From assembly GCF_006546825.1 (NCBI RefSeq), contig NZ_VICC01000006.1, forward strand, positions 733,078 to 785,228: a DNA stretch of 52,151 nucleotides, given 5' to 3'. Of this stretch, positions 44,762 through 52,151 are shown in pieces. Below the pieces are notes generated by a model. It made no database searches. It worked only from the letters and a program-made list of their open reading frames with translations, and was not told where the DNA came from. Each line of letters starts with the position of its first letter. The stretch's first letter is position 1. This stretch comes from Actinomyces oris (GTDB taxonomy: Bacteria > Actinomycetota > Actinomycetes > Actinomycetales > Actinomycetaceae). The translations under genes were made by a program, and so were the position numbers.

Positions 44762-45682
44762 TCAGATGAGGCCCTGAGCCTTGACGATCTCCAGGACCCG
44801 CTCCTTGGTCTCCCCCTCGAGAGCCTTGACAGGGAAGGCCATCTCGTTGGTGGCGATGATCCCGATCGCCTCCATGGCGGTCTTGAAGGCGCCGATGCCG
44901 GTCGCGTCAGCCGAGCGCCCCTGGGGCACGAAGACGATCTCGAAGCCGGCGCAGACCTCGTCCTGAAGGCGGCGCACCTCGTCCCACGACCCCTCGCGGG
45001 AGGCCTTCCACATCTCGGCGTAACGGACCGGGTCCACGTTGCCGTATCCGGGGACGAGGCCGTCGGCGCCCAGCAGCAGCATGCCGTCGACGACGCACTC
45101 GTGGCCGGTCAGAAGGGCCAGGGGGTGGCCCGCGGCCTCGTTGGCGGCCACCAGCCTGCGGAAGGCGACGTCGTTGCCGGAGGAGTCCTTGACACCGGCC
45201 AGGACGCCCTCCTTGCCCAGCTCGACGAGCAGCTCGCAACCGAGCTTGGCGCCACCGAGGCGCACAGGGACGTCGTAGGCGAAGACGGGCACGTCAATGG
45301 CCGCGGCGATGGCGCGGAAGTGAGCCTTGATCTCCTCGGCGTCGTTGAGCGCGTAGAACGGGCAGGTGGCCACGATCGCCTCGGCACCGAGGGCGGCCGC
45401 CCGACGAGCCTGGTCGATGACCCGGTGGGCGGTGGTGTCGATGGCACCGGCAAGCACCGGGACGCGTCCTGCCGCGGTCTTGACGACTCGCTCGATGACG
45501 GCGTCGCGCTGGGCGTCGGTGAGGTAGGCGACCTCTCCGGATGATCCCAGGGCGAACAGGCCGTTGACACCACCGGCGATGAGGTGCTCGACGACCTTGT
45601 CCAGGCTGTCGAAGTCAACCTCGCCCGCGGCGGTGAAAGGGGTGACGACCGGCGGGATGACGCCGGTGAAACGGTTGTCCAT
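44762..45682 (-). CDS. nanA: N-acetylneuraminate lyase
   Basis: Splits sialic acid to ManNAc and pyruvate. A 306-residue TIM barrel of the dihydrodipicolinate-synthase family. FALGSSGE (43-50) is the carboxylate-binding loop, AYDVP carries Tyr136, and GVKDSSG carries the Schiff-base lysine Lys165. ATG 45682 (GAAGAGAG 8 nt upstream) is preferred over the in-frame ATG 45700, which has no ribosome site. The family also contains other aldolases; the nanK and nanE neighbours make the sialic-acid role secure. First gene of its operon. Confidence 0.93.
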   Translation of the reverse strand: MDNRFTGVIPPVVTPFTAAGEVDFDSLDKVVEHLIAGGVNGLFALGSSGEVAYLTDAQRDAVIERVVKTAAGRVPVLAGAIDTTAHRVIDQARRAAALGAEAIVATCPFYALNDAEEIKAHFRAIAAAIDVPVFAYDVPVRLGGAKLGCELLVELGKEGVLAGVKDSSGNDVAFRRLVAANEAAGHPLALLTGHECVVDGMLLLGADGLVPGYGNVDPVRYAEMWKASREGSWDEVRRLQDEVCAGFEIVFVPQGRSADATGIGAFKTAMEAIGIIATNEMAFPVKALEGETKERVLEIVKAQGLI

Positions 45683-45706
45683 TGTGGTGACTCTCTTCAT
45701 TGAAAG

Positions 45707-45735
45707 GTTATCGGACGTCTGACATCTGACGTCAC
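45707..45735 (-). promoter_or_regulatory. nanA promoter with TCTGACGTC operator in the spacer
   Basis: On the minus strand GTGACG (45730-45735), a 17-nt spacer and GATAAC (45707-45712) form a -35/-10 pair. The spacer and the edge of the -35 are filled by GACGTCTGACATCTGACGTC (45714-45733), a repeated TCTGAC(A/G)TC element also found at 49909 and 51671. Confidence 0.7.
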
Positions 45736-45805
45736 GAGGTATTGTTGCAGATGCTCCCGGTTGACGCCACCCCGGTGCCCGGGTCTCCTAGCGACCGTAT
45801 GTACC

Positions 45806-45841
45806 GGTGAGGGGCGGACCCGAGTGGGTCCGCCCCTCACC
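45806..45841 (-). terminator. terminator after the sialic-acid transporter operon
   Basis: GGTGAGGGGCGGACCC and GGGTCCGCCCCTCACC form a perfect 16-bp stem with a GAGT loop, 39 nt past the stop at 45880. It separates the transporter operon from the nanA promoter. Confidence 0.85.
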
Positions 45842-45879
45842 TGGAGGTGCTGGCGCCGGCAGCGGCCGGAGCCGGCTAC

Positions 45880-46707
45880 TCAGACATCGAGCAGCGAGGG
45901 CACTGCCGACAGCAGAGTGCGCGTGTACTCCTCCTGAGGATTGTTGAAGATCTCCTCAGTGGTGTTGAGCTCGAGGATCTTGCCGAAGTACATGACGGCG
46001 ATCCGGTCCGAGACGTAGCGCACCGTGTTGATGTCGTGACTGATGAACACCAGCCCCAGTCCCAAGGATGCCTTGAGGTCCTGGAGGAGGTTGAGCACCT
46101 GGGCGCGCACCGAGACGTCCAGGGCGGAGGTGGGCTCGTCGGCCACGATGATGTCGGGGTCCAGGGCGAGCGCTCGGGCGATGGCGACGCGCTGGCGCTG
46201 ACCACCGGAGATCTGCCGAGGCAGCACGTTGAGTGCGCTGGGGGGCAGCCCGACCAGGTGGAGCAGGTCGCGCACCTTGGCCTCACGCTCCTTGGGCGAC
46301 CCGATTCCGTGGACGTTGAGCGGGTCGATGAGCGCGTCGTGCACGATCATGCGCGGGTTGAGGGCCGTGGCCGGGTCCTGGAAGACCACCGAGATGCTGC
46401 GTCCCAGATCGCGACGGTCCGAGGCCGAGCGCCCCAAGGGACGCCCCTTGAAGATGACCTCACCGGAGGTGACCGGCTGCAGACCCACCATGACTCGGGC
46501 CGTGGTGGACTTGCCGCAACCCGACTCCCCCACGAGTCCCAGCGTCTCTCCGCGCTTGACGCTCAGCGAGACGTCGTTGACCGCGTGAACCGTGTCCGGG
46601 TGGAACAGGCCACCGGTGCGGGACTTGTGGATGACATTGACATTCCTGAGCTCGACGACCGGCTGGTCCTTGCTCCATGAGGACGATGCAGACGTGTTGG
46701 GGGACAT
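45880..46707 (-). CDS. dipeptide/oligopeptide-type ABC transporter ATP-binding protein (OppF/DppF-like)
   Basis: 275 residues: Walker A GESGCGKST (60-68), signature ISGGQRQRVAIARAL, Walker B IIVADEPTSALD, and switch His in FISHDINTV. The second ATPase of the transporter whose permease and binding protein lie upstream. The ATG overlaps the stop of the fused gene by 1 nt (TGATG). With nanA, nanK and nanE next door, the cargo is most likely sialic acid rather than peptides. Confidence 0.9.
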   Translation of the reverse strand: MSPNTSASSSWSKDQPVVELRNVNVIHKSRTGGLFHPDTVHAVNDVSLSVKRGETLGLVGESGCGKSTTARVMVGLQPVTSGEVIFKGRPLGRSASDRRDLGRSISVVFQDPATALNPRMIVHDALIDPLNVHGIGSPKEREAKVRDLLHLVGLPPSALNVLPRQISGGQRQRVAIARALALDPDIIVADEPTSALDVSVRAQVLNLLQDLKASLGLGLVFISHDINTVRYVSDRIAVMYFGKILELNTTEEIFNNPQEEYTRTLLSAVPSLLDV

Positions 46708-48857
46708 CAGTGCTTCTCCTTCGCGAGCAGAGCCTCGAGCTCGGGGGTGATGGCGTAGCTGTGCTCCGTCGTGCCCGGCACGGGCTTGAGCACCGGACGG
46801 GTCTCAAGTCCAACCGTCGGGTGGGACGATCGCGGAGCGAACCGGTCGCCCTTGACGAACTCGCTGGGTGAGGGGACGACCCCTCGCACCTGGTGGAGTC
46901 GCTTGGAGCCGGACTCGATGGAGAGCACCGCGCCGAGGAGGCCCCGGGTGTACTCGTGAACCGGGTTGGCCAGCAGCTCGCTGGTGGGCGCCTGCTCAAC
47001 CACCTGGCCCGCGTACATCACGGTGATCCGGTGTGCCAGCTTGGCCACGAGGGCCAGGTCGTGCGAGACGAAGACCATCGCGAAGCCGAGCTTCTCACGC
47101 AGCTCGTTGAGCAGGTCGATGACCTGCTTCTGAACGGTCACGTCCAGCGCGGTCGTCGGCTCGTCGGCCAGGACCAGGGAGGGGTCTCGGGTCAGCGCCA
47201 TGGCGATGAGGACGCGCTGACGCTGGCCGCCGGAGAGCTCGTGCGGGTAGCTGCGCAGCGTGCGCTTGGGGTCGAGTCCCACCAGCTCGAGCAGCTCCTC
47301 GGCACTGCGAGTGCCTCCGCGCGCACTGAGCTGGGCCATCTGGGTGCGGATGAGCATGGAGGGGTTCAGTGAGGACAGAGCATCCTGGTAGACCATGCTC
47401 ATCTCGTGACCACGCAGCGCGTTGTGCTCGGCCGGCGTCATCTCAAGGATGTTGCGTCCCTTGAAGAGGATCTCACCGGAGATACGGGCCGAGGGAGGCA
47501 GCAGCCCCATGACGGCCATCGAGCTGATGGACTTACCGCAGCCGGACTCCCCCACCAGGCCCATGGTCTCGCCCGGACGCACGGAGAAGGAGACGCCATC
47601 GACGATGTTGACCTCACCATGCTGCTCGGGGAAGGCGATCGTGAGGTTCTTGACCTCCAGAACCGGGTCCTCGCCGGTGTCCTCGTAAACCAGGCGGTCT
47701 CGCCGGGCGAGCTCGGCCACCCGCAGGGAGCTGAGCCGCTCAGACAGAGGAACATCCTCGGTTGCCGGGGCGGCGACGCCGGTCAGTGAGCTGAACCCAT
47801 TCGTGGCGTCGTCCCCGTCGGCGACGGAGGCGTTGGCGACCACCGCCTCAGCGGCGTCGTCCCAGGCGTTCAGGGTCTCCTGAGCCTCCATGGCCTCCTC
47901 ATCGGCCTGAACATCGGGCTTGGCCTTGATGCGCGGCGAGGCCATCGCATCGGTCAGTCCCTCGGACAGGACGTTGAGGCACAGGGTGGTGATGAGGATG
48001 AGCAGGCCGGGGAAGAAGGTCGGCCACCAGTGGCCCGACAGGAGCAGCTCCTTGCCCTCGGAGAGCATGTTGCCCCAGGTCGGGGTGTTGACGGACTTGA
48101 TGCCCGCACCGATGAAGGACAGCGAGGCCTCGAAGACGATCGCGTCGGCCACCAGGACGGTTGCGAAGACCATGATCGGGGCGATGCAGTTGCGGGCCAC
48201 GTGCTTGAGCAGGATCCACGGCACCGGCGCCCCCATCACCTTGGAGGCGGCCACATAGTCCTCCCCGAACTGGGAGATGATGTTGGCACGCACCACGCGG
48301 GTGAGCTGGGGGATGTAGAGGATGCCGATGGAGACGATGATGACCGGCAGCATCGGCAGGCGGGTCGACATCGCCGAGACGAGGACGGCCGCCAGAGCGA
48401 TGCCGGGGAAGGACATGACGACGTCGAGCACGCGCATGAGGGTCTCAGCGATCCACTTGCGCGACGTGGCGGCGACGGCCCCGAGGACCGAGGCTACCAC
48501 CAGGGCCAGGCCCGTGGCCGTCAGGCCCACGACCAGCGAGACCCTGGCGCCGTAGACGGCGCGGGAGAAGATGTCACGACCGGTGCCGTCCGTCCCGAAC
48601 AGGTGGGACGCGGAGGGGGCGACGACCGGATCGGAGGAGGTCACCTCACCGACGCCCTCGATGTAGGAGGTCGTCTTGGTCTCCGCCAGCCCGGTAGCAC
48701 CGGGAGAGTAGGGGGCGATGACGGGAGCCAGGATGGCGATCAGGGCGATGAGGCCCAGCACGATGATGGCGATCTTGGAGCCGACAGGCAGCGCCTTCCA
48801 GCCCTGGAAGCGCAGCCCGGGCCGCGAGGCCTTATCCAGTGTGGAGCGGTGCAGCAT
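46707..48857 (-). CDS. fused ABC permease plus ATP-binding protein (DppC-DppD type)
   Basis: A 716-residue fusion. Residues about 1-310 are a DppC-like permease with six helices and the EAA loop EDYVAASKVMGAPVPWILLK. Residues about 311-395 are an acidic Ala/Glu/Asp-rich linker. Residues about 396-716 are a DppD-like ATPase with Walker A GESGCGKS (436-443), LSGGQRQRVLIAMAL and VLADEPTTALDV. From memory, sialic-acid transporters of the Sat type in other bacteria include such a fusion; this needs checking. The ATG overlaps the previous stop by 1 nt (TGATG), with AGGAG just upstream. Confidence 0.92.
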   Translation of the reverse strand: MLHRSTLDKASRPGLRFQGWKALPVGSKIAIIVLGLIALIAILAPVIAPYSPGATGLAETKTTSYIEGVGEVTSSDPVVAPSASHLFGTDGTGRDIFSRAVYGARVSLVVGLTATGLALVVASVLGAVAATSRKWIAETLMRVLDVVMSFPGIALAAVLVSAMSTRLPMLPVIIVSIGILYIPQLTRVVRANIISQFGEDYVAASKVMGAPVPWILLKHVARNCIAPIMVFATVLVADAIVFEASLSFIGAGIKSVNTPTWGNMLSEGKELLLSGHWWPTFFPGLLILITTLCLNVLSEGLTDAMASPRIKAKPDVQADEEAMEAQETLNAWDDAAEAVVANASVADGDDATNGFSSLTGVAAPATEDVPLSERLSSLRVAELARRDRLVYEDTGEDPVLEVKNLTIAFPEQHGEVNIVDGVSFSVRPGETMGLVGESGCGKSISSMAVMGLLPPSARISGEILFKGRNILEMTPAEHNALRGHEMSMVYQDALSSLNPSMLIRTQMAQLSARGGTRSAEELLELVGLDPKRTLRSYPHELSGGQRQRVLIAMALTRDPSLVLADEPTTALDVTVQKQVIDLLNELREKLGFAMVFVSHDLALVAKLAHRITVMYAGQVVEQAPTSELLANPVHEYTRGLLGAVLSIESGSKRLHQVRGVVPSPSEFVKGDRFAPRSSHPTVGLETRPVLKPVPGTTEHSYAITPELEALLAKEKH

Positions 48858-49822
48858 CAGATGCTCCTAATTCGTGGGTTGACGAGGACGTAGAGCATGT
48901 CAACGACGATGTTGATGATGATGAAGGCCAGTGCCACCGTGATGGAGACGCCCTGGACGATGTTCACGTCGTTACGGGTGATGCCCTGGAAGATGAGCTG
49001 TCCCATCCCCTTGATGTTGAAGATCATCTCGATGACGACGGCGCCTCCCATGGCGTAGCCGATGCGCAGGCCCAGCACAGTCAGCGGCGTGATGAGCGCG
49101 TTGCGCAGCACGTTGCGGGCCACGACGACGTTCTTGGGAACACCGCCGCCGATAGCGGTGCGCACGTAGTCGCGGTCGAGCTCCTCAACCATGGCAGTAC
49201 GCACCACGCGGGTGAGCGAACCGGTGTTGGGAACCGCGATGGCCAGTGCCGGCAGGAAGATCTGGTTGAGGTACGTTCCGGGATCCTCGCTGAAGGGAAC
49301 CCACTCGGATACCAGCGCGGGGAAGGCCCCCGTTCCGCCCGGAATGTCGGAGAACCACTGGATGAGCAGCAGGGCGAGCCAGAAGGACGGGGTGGCCAGG
49401 CACGCGATGGAGATGACGCGGATGACCTGGTCCTGCCACTTGTCGCGGTAGAGGGCTGCGATGATTCCCAGGATCGTAGCCAGGATGACGGCCACGAAGA
49501 TTCCAATGAAGGTCAGCTGGAGCGTGATCGGGAAGGCCGCGGCCACCATGTCGGAGATCTTGGCTCCAGTGAAGGAGGTGCCGAGATCACCATGGATGAG
49601 GCCCAGGAGGTACTCCCAGAACCGCTTGAGAAGAGGGTCGTTGAGATGATGGGCGGCTCGGTACTGCTCGAGGGCGTCTGGCGTGGCCGACTCACCCAGC
49701 GCAAGACGCGCCGGGTCTGCCGAGGAGAACGACATGACGATGAAGACGAGCAGCGTCACGCCCAGCACCATGACCGGCAGCGCGACCAAGCGCCGTCCGA
49801 TCAGGCGGATGAGGTTGGACAC
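48857..49822 (-). CDS. ABC transporter permease (DppB-like)
   Basis: 321 residues from GTG 49822, chosen because AAAGGAG lies 7 nt upstream. Six helices and the EAA loop RDYVRTAIGGGVPKNVVVAR fit DppB permeases; the partner of the permease half of the fused gene. An in-frame ATG at 49876 would add 18 residues without a ribosome site. First gene of the three-gene transporter operon. Confidence 0.92.
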   Translation of the reverse strand: MSNLIRLIGRRLVALPVMVLGVTLLVFIVMSFSSADPARLALGESATPDALEQYRAAHHLNDPLLKRFWEYLLGLIHGDLGTSFTGAKISDMVAAAFPITLQLTFIGIFVAVILATILGIIAALYRDKWQDQVIRVISIACLATPSFWLALLLIQWFSDIPGGTGAFPALVSEWVPFSEDPGTYLNQIFLPALAIAVPNTGSLTRVVRTAMVEELDRDYVRTAIGGGVPKNVVVARNVLRNALITPLTVLGLRIGYAMGGAVVIEMIFNIKGMGQLIFQGITRNDVNIVQGVSITVALAFIIINIVVDMLYVLVNPRIRSI

Positions 49823-49906
49823 TGAAATGCTCCTTTGCGTTAGCGTCCTGCCGCCTTTGGAGGGCGGCTGGGTCACGTGGCAGCCGCAGAGCCAGCCGCC
49901 ATTCCG

Positions 49907-49935
49907 ATTGTCTGACGTCTGACGTCAGATTGCAA
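49907..49935 (-). promoter_or_regulatory. transporter-operon promoter with operator in the spacer
   Basis: On the minus strand TTGCAA (49930-49935), a 17-nt spacer and GACAAT (49907-49912) form the promoter. The spacer is TCTGACGTCAGACGTCA, containing the perfect 12-bp palindrome TCTGACGTCAGA (49918-49929). A bound repressor would block RNA polymerase. Confidence 0.75.
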
Positions 49936-49980
49936 GTCCGTTGCTTTCGCCTCGGACACACTGACACCCCGAGCACGACA

Positions 49981-50020
49981 CGGGCGGTGCAGCAACCTCC
50001 AGCGACTGCCACACCGCCCG
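49981..50020 (-). terminator. hairpin after the binding-protein gene
   Basis: CGGGCGGTG (49981-49989) and CACCGCCCG (50012-50020) form a 9-bp stem with a 22-nt loop, 10 nt past the stop. It would let the binding protein be made in excess over the membrane parts. Confidence 0.55.
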
Positions 50021-50030
50021 CACGCGAGTC

Positions 50031-51656
50031 TCAGGACTTGGTCGAACCCGTCCCCACGAAGGACAGGCCGGTCAGCGCGATCGGCTTGAAGTTCTCCAAC
50101 GTCGTCGAGTCGTAGGCCGTCGGAGCCTTGCGGTGGAAGATCGGGTAGAGCGGAACGTCCTCAGAGAGCTTGTCGAAGATCTCCTGCCACTTGGAGACCT
50201 GCTTGTCACCCTCCAGCTTGACCGCCTCATCGAGCAGCTTCTGGACCGCGACCTGGCTCTCCGAGCCCTTCCAGTGCATCCGACTCTCGGTCCACACGTC
50301 ACCGCTGTACCACCAGCGCATGAGCAGGTCCGCGTCATTGCCGAAGACCGAGGGGTCCCCAGGAGCGATGAGCACGTCCCACGCCCCCTGCCCGGAGTCG
50401 ATGAAGGAGTAGGTGTCCGCAGACTTCTTCTCGTCGTACTTGACCGTCACGCCCAGGGCCTCGAGGTTCTCACGGATGATGGGCCTGACGGCGGAGAACC
50501 AGCCGTGGTCCGTGCACAGCAGGTTGATGGTCGTGATGCCGGCCTCCGACAGGAGCGACTTGGCCTTGGCCGCGTCCTTGGAGTAGACCGTTTTGGCCTT
50601 CTTGTACGCGGGGTGCCCGTCCTGAACGAAGCAGGTAGCCGGCGTCGCCAGACCGGCCATGCCGGTGTCGCAGATCTTGGCGTAGTCCAGCGCGTAGAGC
50701 ACCGCCTGGCGCGCCTTGACATTGGAGAAGGTGGTGTTGTTGAACATGGCGAAGAGCAGTCCGAAGCCCTGCTGCGCCGCCACCTTGACCGGGTCCTTGA
50801 GCGTCTTGAGGTTGGCCGCCGGGACGGCGTCGATGGCCTGCACGGAGCCAGAGGTCATCGCGTTGGTGCGAGTGGTGTCGTCAGGCAGGACCTGCCAGGT
50901 CATGGACTTGGCCAGCGCCGGGCGAGGACCGTTGTACTTGTCGTTGCGTTCGAAGACGAGCTTCTGGCTGGCGGCACCGTTGTCGGTCATCTTGTACGGA
51001 CCGCTTCCGACGGGGTTCATGTCGAACTTCTTGGCGTCCGCCTCGACAACCGCCTTGGGGACGATCTTGACGACGCTCAGACGCTCGGCCACCAGGGAGA
51101 AGGCGTACTTGAGCTTGATGGTCACCGTGCCTGCGTCCTTGGCCTCCACCTTGTCGATGAAGGGAAGGAACTGCGAGTACAGCGACTTGTTGGCCGGGTC
51201 GAGGACGCGCGTGAAGGAGAAGACGACGTCGTCGGCAGTCACGGCCGAGCCGTCGGAGAACTTCGCGTCCTTACGCAGCGCGACCTCATAGGTGGTGTCG
51301 TCCACCTTCTTGGGCATCTCCGCCGCCAGAGCCGCGTACACCTCGCGGGTGGCCGGGTGAAGCTCGGTGAGCCCCTCCAGGGTGTGCCAGTTGGCAGCGA
51401 CCGTCAGAGCCGACGACGTCGTCATCGGGTCGTAGCCGTTGGTGCCCAGCTCGTAGGAAATACCTGCGGTGATGACACCGTCCTTGTGAGTGACTTCCTG
51501 ATCGGTAGCCATACCACTGGCCTTTGCGCCACCTGCGGTCTTGCCCTTACCGCCGCAGGCCGCAAGGCTGGCAGCCAGACCAGCAGCCATTCCGAGGGTG
51601 CCGGTCAGCCTGATGAAGTCCCGGCGGCTGGAGCCGGCCGGAGTCGTGATCGCCAT
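50031..51656 (-). CDS. ABC transporter substrate-binding lipoprotein, probably for sialic acid
   Basis: 541 residues of the dipeptide-binding (DppA/OppA) family. A twin-arginine-like RRDFIR (11-16) precedes a hydrophobic core and lipobox SLAAC with Cys34, so export may use Tat before lipidation. The mature protein shows LTVAANWHTLEGLTELHP, LRKDAKFSDGSAVTADDVVFS and VGSGPYKMT, the family's standard segments. ATG 51656 has AGGAGAG about 8 nt upstream. Its own transcript ends in a hairpin at 49981; permease and ATPase genes follow as a separate operon with a related operator. Ligand inferred from the nan genes. Confidence 0.9.
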   Translation of the reverse strand: MAITTPAGSSRRDFIRLTGTLGMAAGLAASLAACGGKGKTAGGAKASGMATDQEVTHKDGVITAGISYELGTNGYDPMTTSSALTVAANWHTLEGLTELHPATREVYAALAAEMPKKVDDTTYEVALRKDAKFSDGSAVTADDVVFSFTRVLDPANKSLYSQFLPFIDKVEAKDAGTVTIKLKYAFSLVAERLSVVKIVPKAVVEADAKKFDMNPVGSGPYKMTDNGAASQKLVFERNDKYNGPRPALAKSMTWQVLPDDTTRTNAMTSGSVQAIDAVPAANLKTLKDPVKVAAQQGFGLLFAMFNNTTFSNVKARQAVLYALDYAKICDTGMAGLATPATCFVQDGHPAYKKAKTVYSKDAAKAKSLLSEAGITTINLLCTDHGWFSAVRPIIRENLEALGVTVKYDEKKSADTYSFIDSGQGAWDVLIAPGDPSVFGNDADLLMRWWYSGDVWTESRMHWKGSESQVAVQKLLDEAVKLEGDKQVSKWQEIFDKLSEDVPLYPIFHRKAPTAYDSTTLENFKPIALTGLSFVGTGSTKS

Positions 51657-51670
51657 TGATTCTCTCCTGA

Positions 51671-51694
51671 TGTCTGACGTCTTATGTCTGACGT
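51671..51694 (-). promoter_or_regulatory. operator between promoter and start of the binding-protein gene
   Basis: TGTCTGACGT occurs twice in direct orientation (51671-51680 and 51685-51694), one step over a helical turn apart, just upstream of the ribosome site. A -10-like TACAGT lies at 51705-51710 on the minus strand, so the operator would fall near the transcription start. Confidence 0.65.
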
Positions 51695-51735
51695 TGGTAG
51701 GATGACTGTAGCAGAGGTCAGGGCGTCCAGACCAC

Positions 51736-51876
51736 TCACGACCTCGCAGACAAGGCGTTCGCGGACTGCCGCCCCACCGCTGGGGCGAGTCGTTCGACGA
51801 GCGGAATCACATCGTAGTGACCAACAATGATTGACAGGGCAAGAACCGTGGCCGACACCAAGAAGAGCAGCATCAT
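51736..51876 (-). CDS. possible 46-residue single-helix membrane protein
   Basis: ATG 51876 is preceded by GGAGG with an 8-nt spacer. The product begins MMLLFLVSATVLALSIIVG, one transmembrane helix, then a short tail HYDVIPLVERLAPAVGRQ and a Ser/Ala end. Third codon positions are mostly G or C, as in the neighbours. It lies on the same strand as the binding-protein gene, 79 nt upstream, and is divergent from the GntR-type regulator. It could be a small subunit or modulator of the sialic-acid transporter; a chance frame in the regulator's upstream region is the alternative. Confidence 0.42.
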   Translation of the reverse strand: MMLLFLVSATVLALSIIVGHYDVIPLVERLAPAVGRQSANALSARS

Positions 51877-51922
51877 GAACAGAGCCTCCGCACCGCAAGC
51901 ACCCACCACTGCAGGAAAAGAG

Positions 51923-52151
51923 ATGAACCTCACGCCCACAGTCGATGAGCCGATCATCCCTCATGGCCCCTACTCCACGCTGATGGCGTCGCCCACTACC
52001 CAGGCGGAAGCCACGATGGCGGAGATCAAGAACTACATCCTGCGCTCCGGTCTGCAGATGGGTGACGCGTTGCCCACGGAGTCCCAGCTGTGCACCGACC
52101 TAGGAGTATCCCGCTCCTCCGTCCGAGAGGCCGTCCGCACCCTCGTCGCCC
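51923..52151 (+). CDS. GntR/FadR-family regulator, 3' end beyond window
   Basis: Only the first 76 codons are present. ATG 51923 has AGGA 6 nt upstream. After a 30-residue leader, residues about 34-76 form a GntR winged-helix start: EIKNYILRSGLQMGDALPTE, SQLCTDLGVSRSSVREAVRTL. It is the only regulator in the nan island and is the likely owner of the TCTGACGTC operators at 45714, 49909 and 51671, analogous to NanR. The effector domain lies outside the window. Confidence 0.85.
   Translation, partial: MNLTPTVDEPIIPHGPYSTLMASPTTQAEATMAEIKNYILRSGLQMGDALPTESQLCTDLGVSRSSVREAVRTLVA

Overview
The window is high-GC, gene-dense actinobacterial chromosome. Its gene content (a sialic-acid catabolic cluster, a glucosamine-6-phosphate deaminase, an HU protein, an actinobacterial ClpS/DUF2017/MurI/cAMP-phosphodiesterase-like block, DUF3039 and DUF3516 proteins) suggests an oral or mucosal Actinomyces-like organism. 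The genus is inferred from gene content and style, not from a marker gene. I saw no insertion sequence, prophage, CRISPR array or rRNA. Four tRNA genes are present: Gln-CTG, two identical Lys-CTT and Leu-TAG.

Layout. 1-4.9 kb: tRNA-Gln, a decayed lipoprotein gene beside an intact tandem paralogue, gltX, and a further lipoprotein. 5-12.2 kb: an FAH-family hydrolase, then four consecutive sodium/amino-acid symporters of the AGCS (alanine or glycine:cation symporter) family. 12.3-24 kb: an orphan NTF2-like plus DUF4241 protein, oleate hydratase, a Ski2-like helicase, a PadR regulator/GyrI-like pair, a divergent pair for S-methylmethionine use (mmuM/mmuP), a YccF protein, an ATP-grasp enzyme and a small membrane protein. 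24.2-28.3 kb: tRNA-Lys pair, Bcp peroxiredoxin, tRNA-Leu, a DUF6348-like plus SUKH-like protein, a PH-like membrane protein and a MhuD-like haem-degrading enzyme. 28.5-36.3 kb: rph-rdgB facing an L,D-transpeptidase, a DUF3054-like protein, an MBL-fold hydrolase, murI, DUF2017 and clpS, then divergent pncB. 36.3-42.6 kb: an SF2 helicase coupled to a DUF3039 protein, nagB, an ABC exporter pair and hup.

42.7 kb to the end is a sialic-acid utilisation island: nanE, nanK, nanA, a dipeptide-type ABC transporter (ATPase, fused permease-ATPase, permease and lipoprotein-binding protein) and a divergent GntR/FadR-type regulator cut by the window edge. Three promoters in this island carry the same TCTGACGTC-type element, twice placed exactly between the -35 and -10 hexamers. 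One local regulator therefore probably controls uptake, cleavage (NanA), phosphorylation (NanK) and epimerisation (NanE). nagB, 3.4 kb away beyond hup and an ABC pair, supplies the last step to fructose-6-phosphate but lacks that element. A possible 46-residue membrane protein lies between the regulator and the binding-protein gene.

Many first genes of transcription units have no Shine-Dalgarno sequence. Instead they show a TANNNT hexamer 6-7 nt before the start codon, the expected layout of leaderless mRNAs. I used this pattern to choose several starts.
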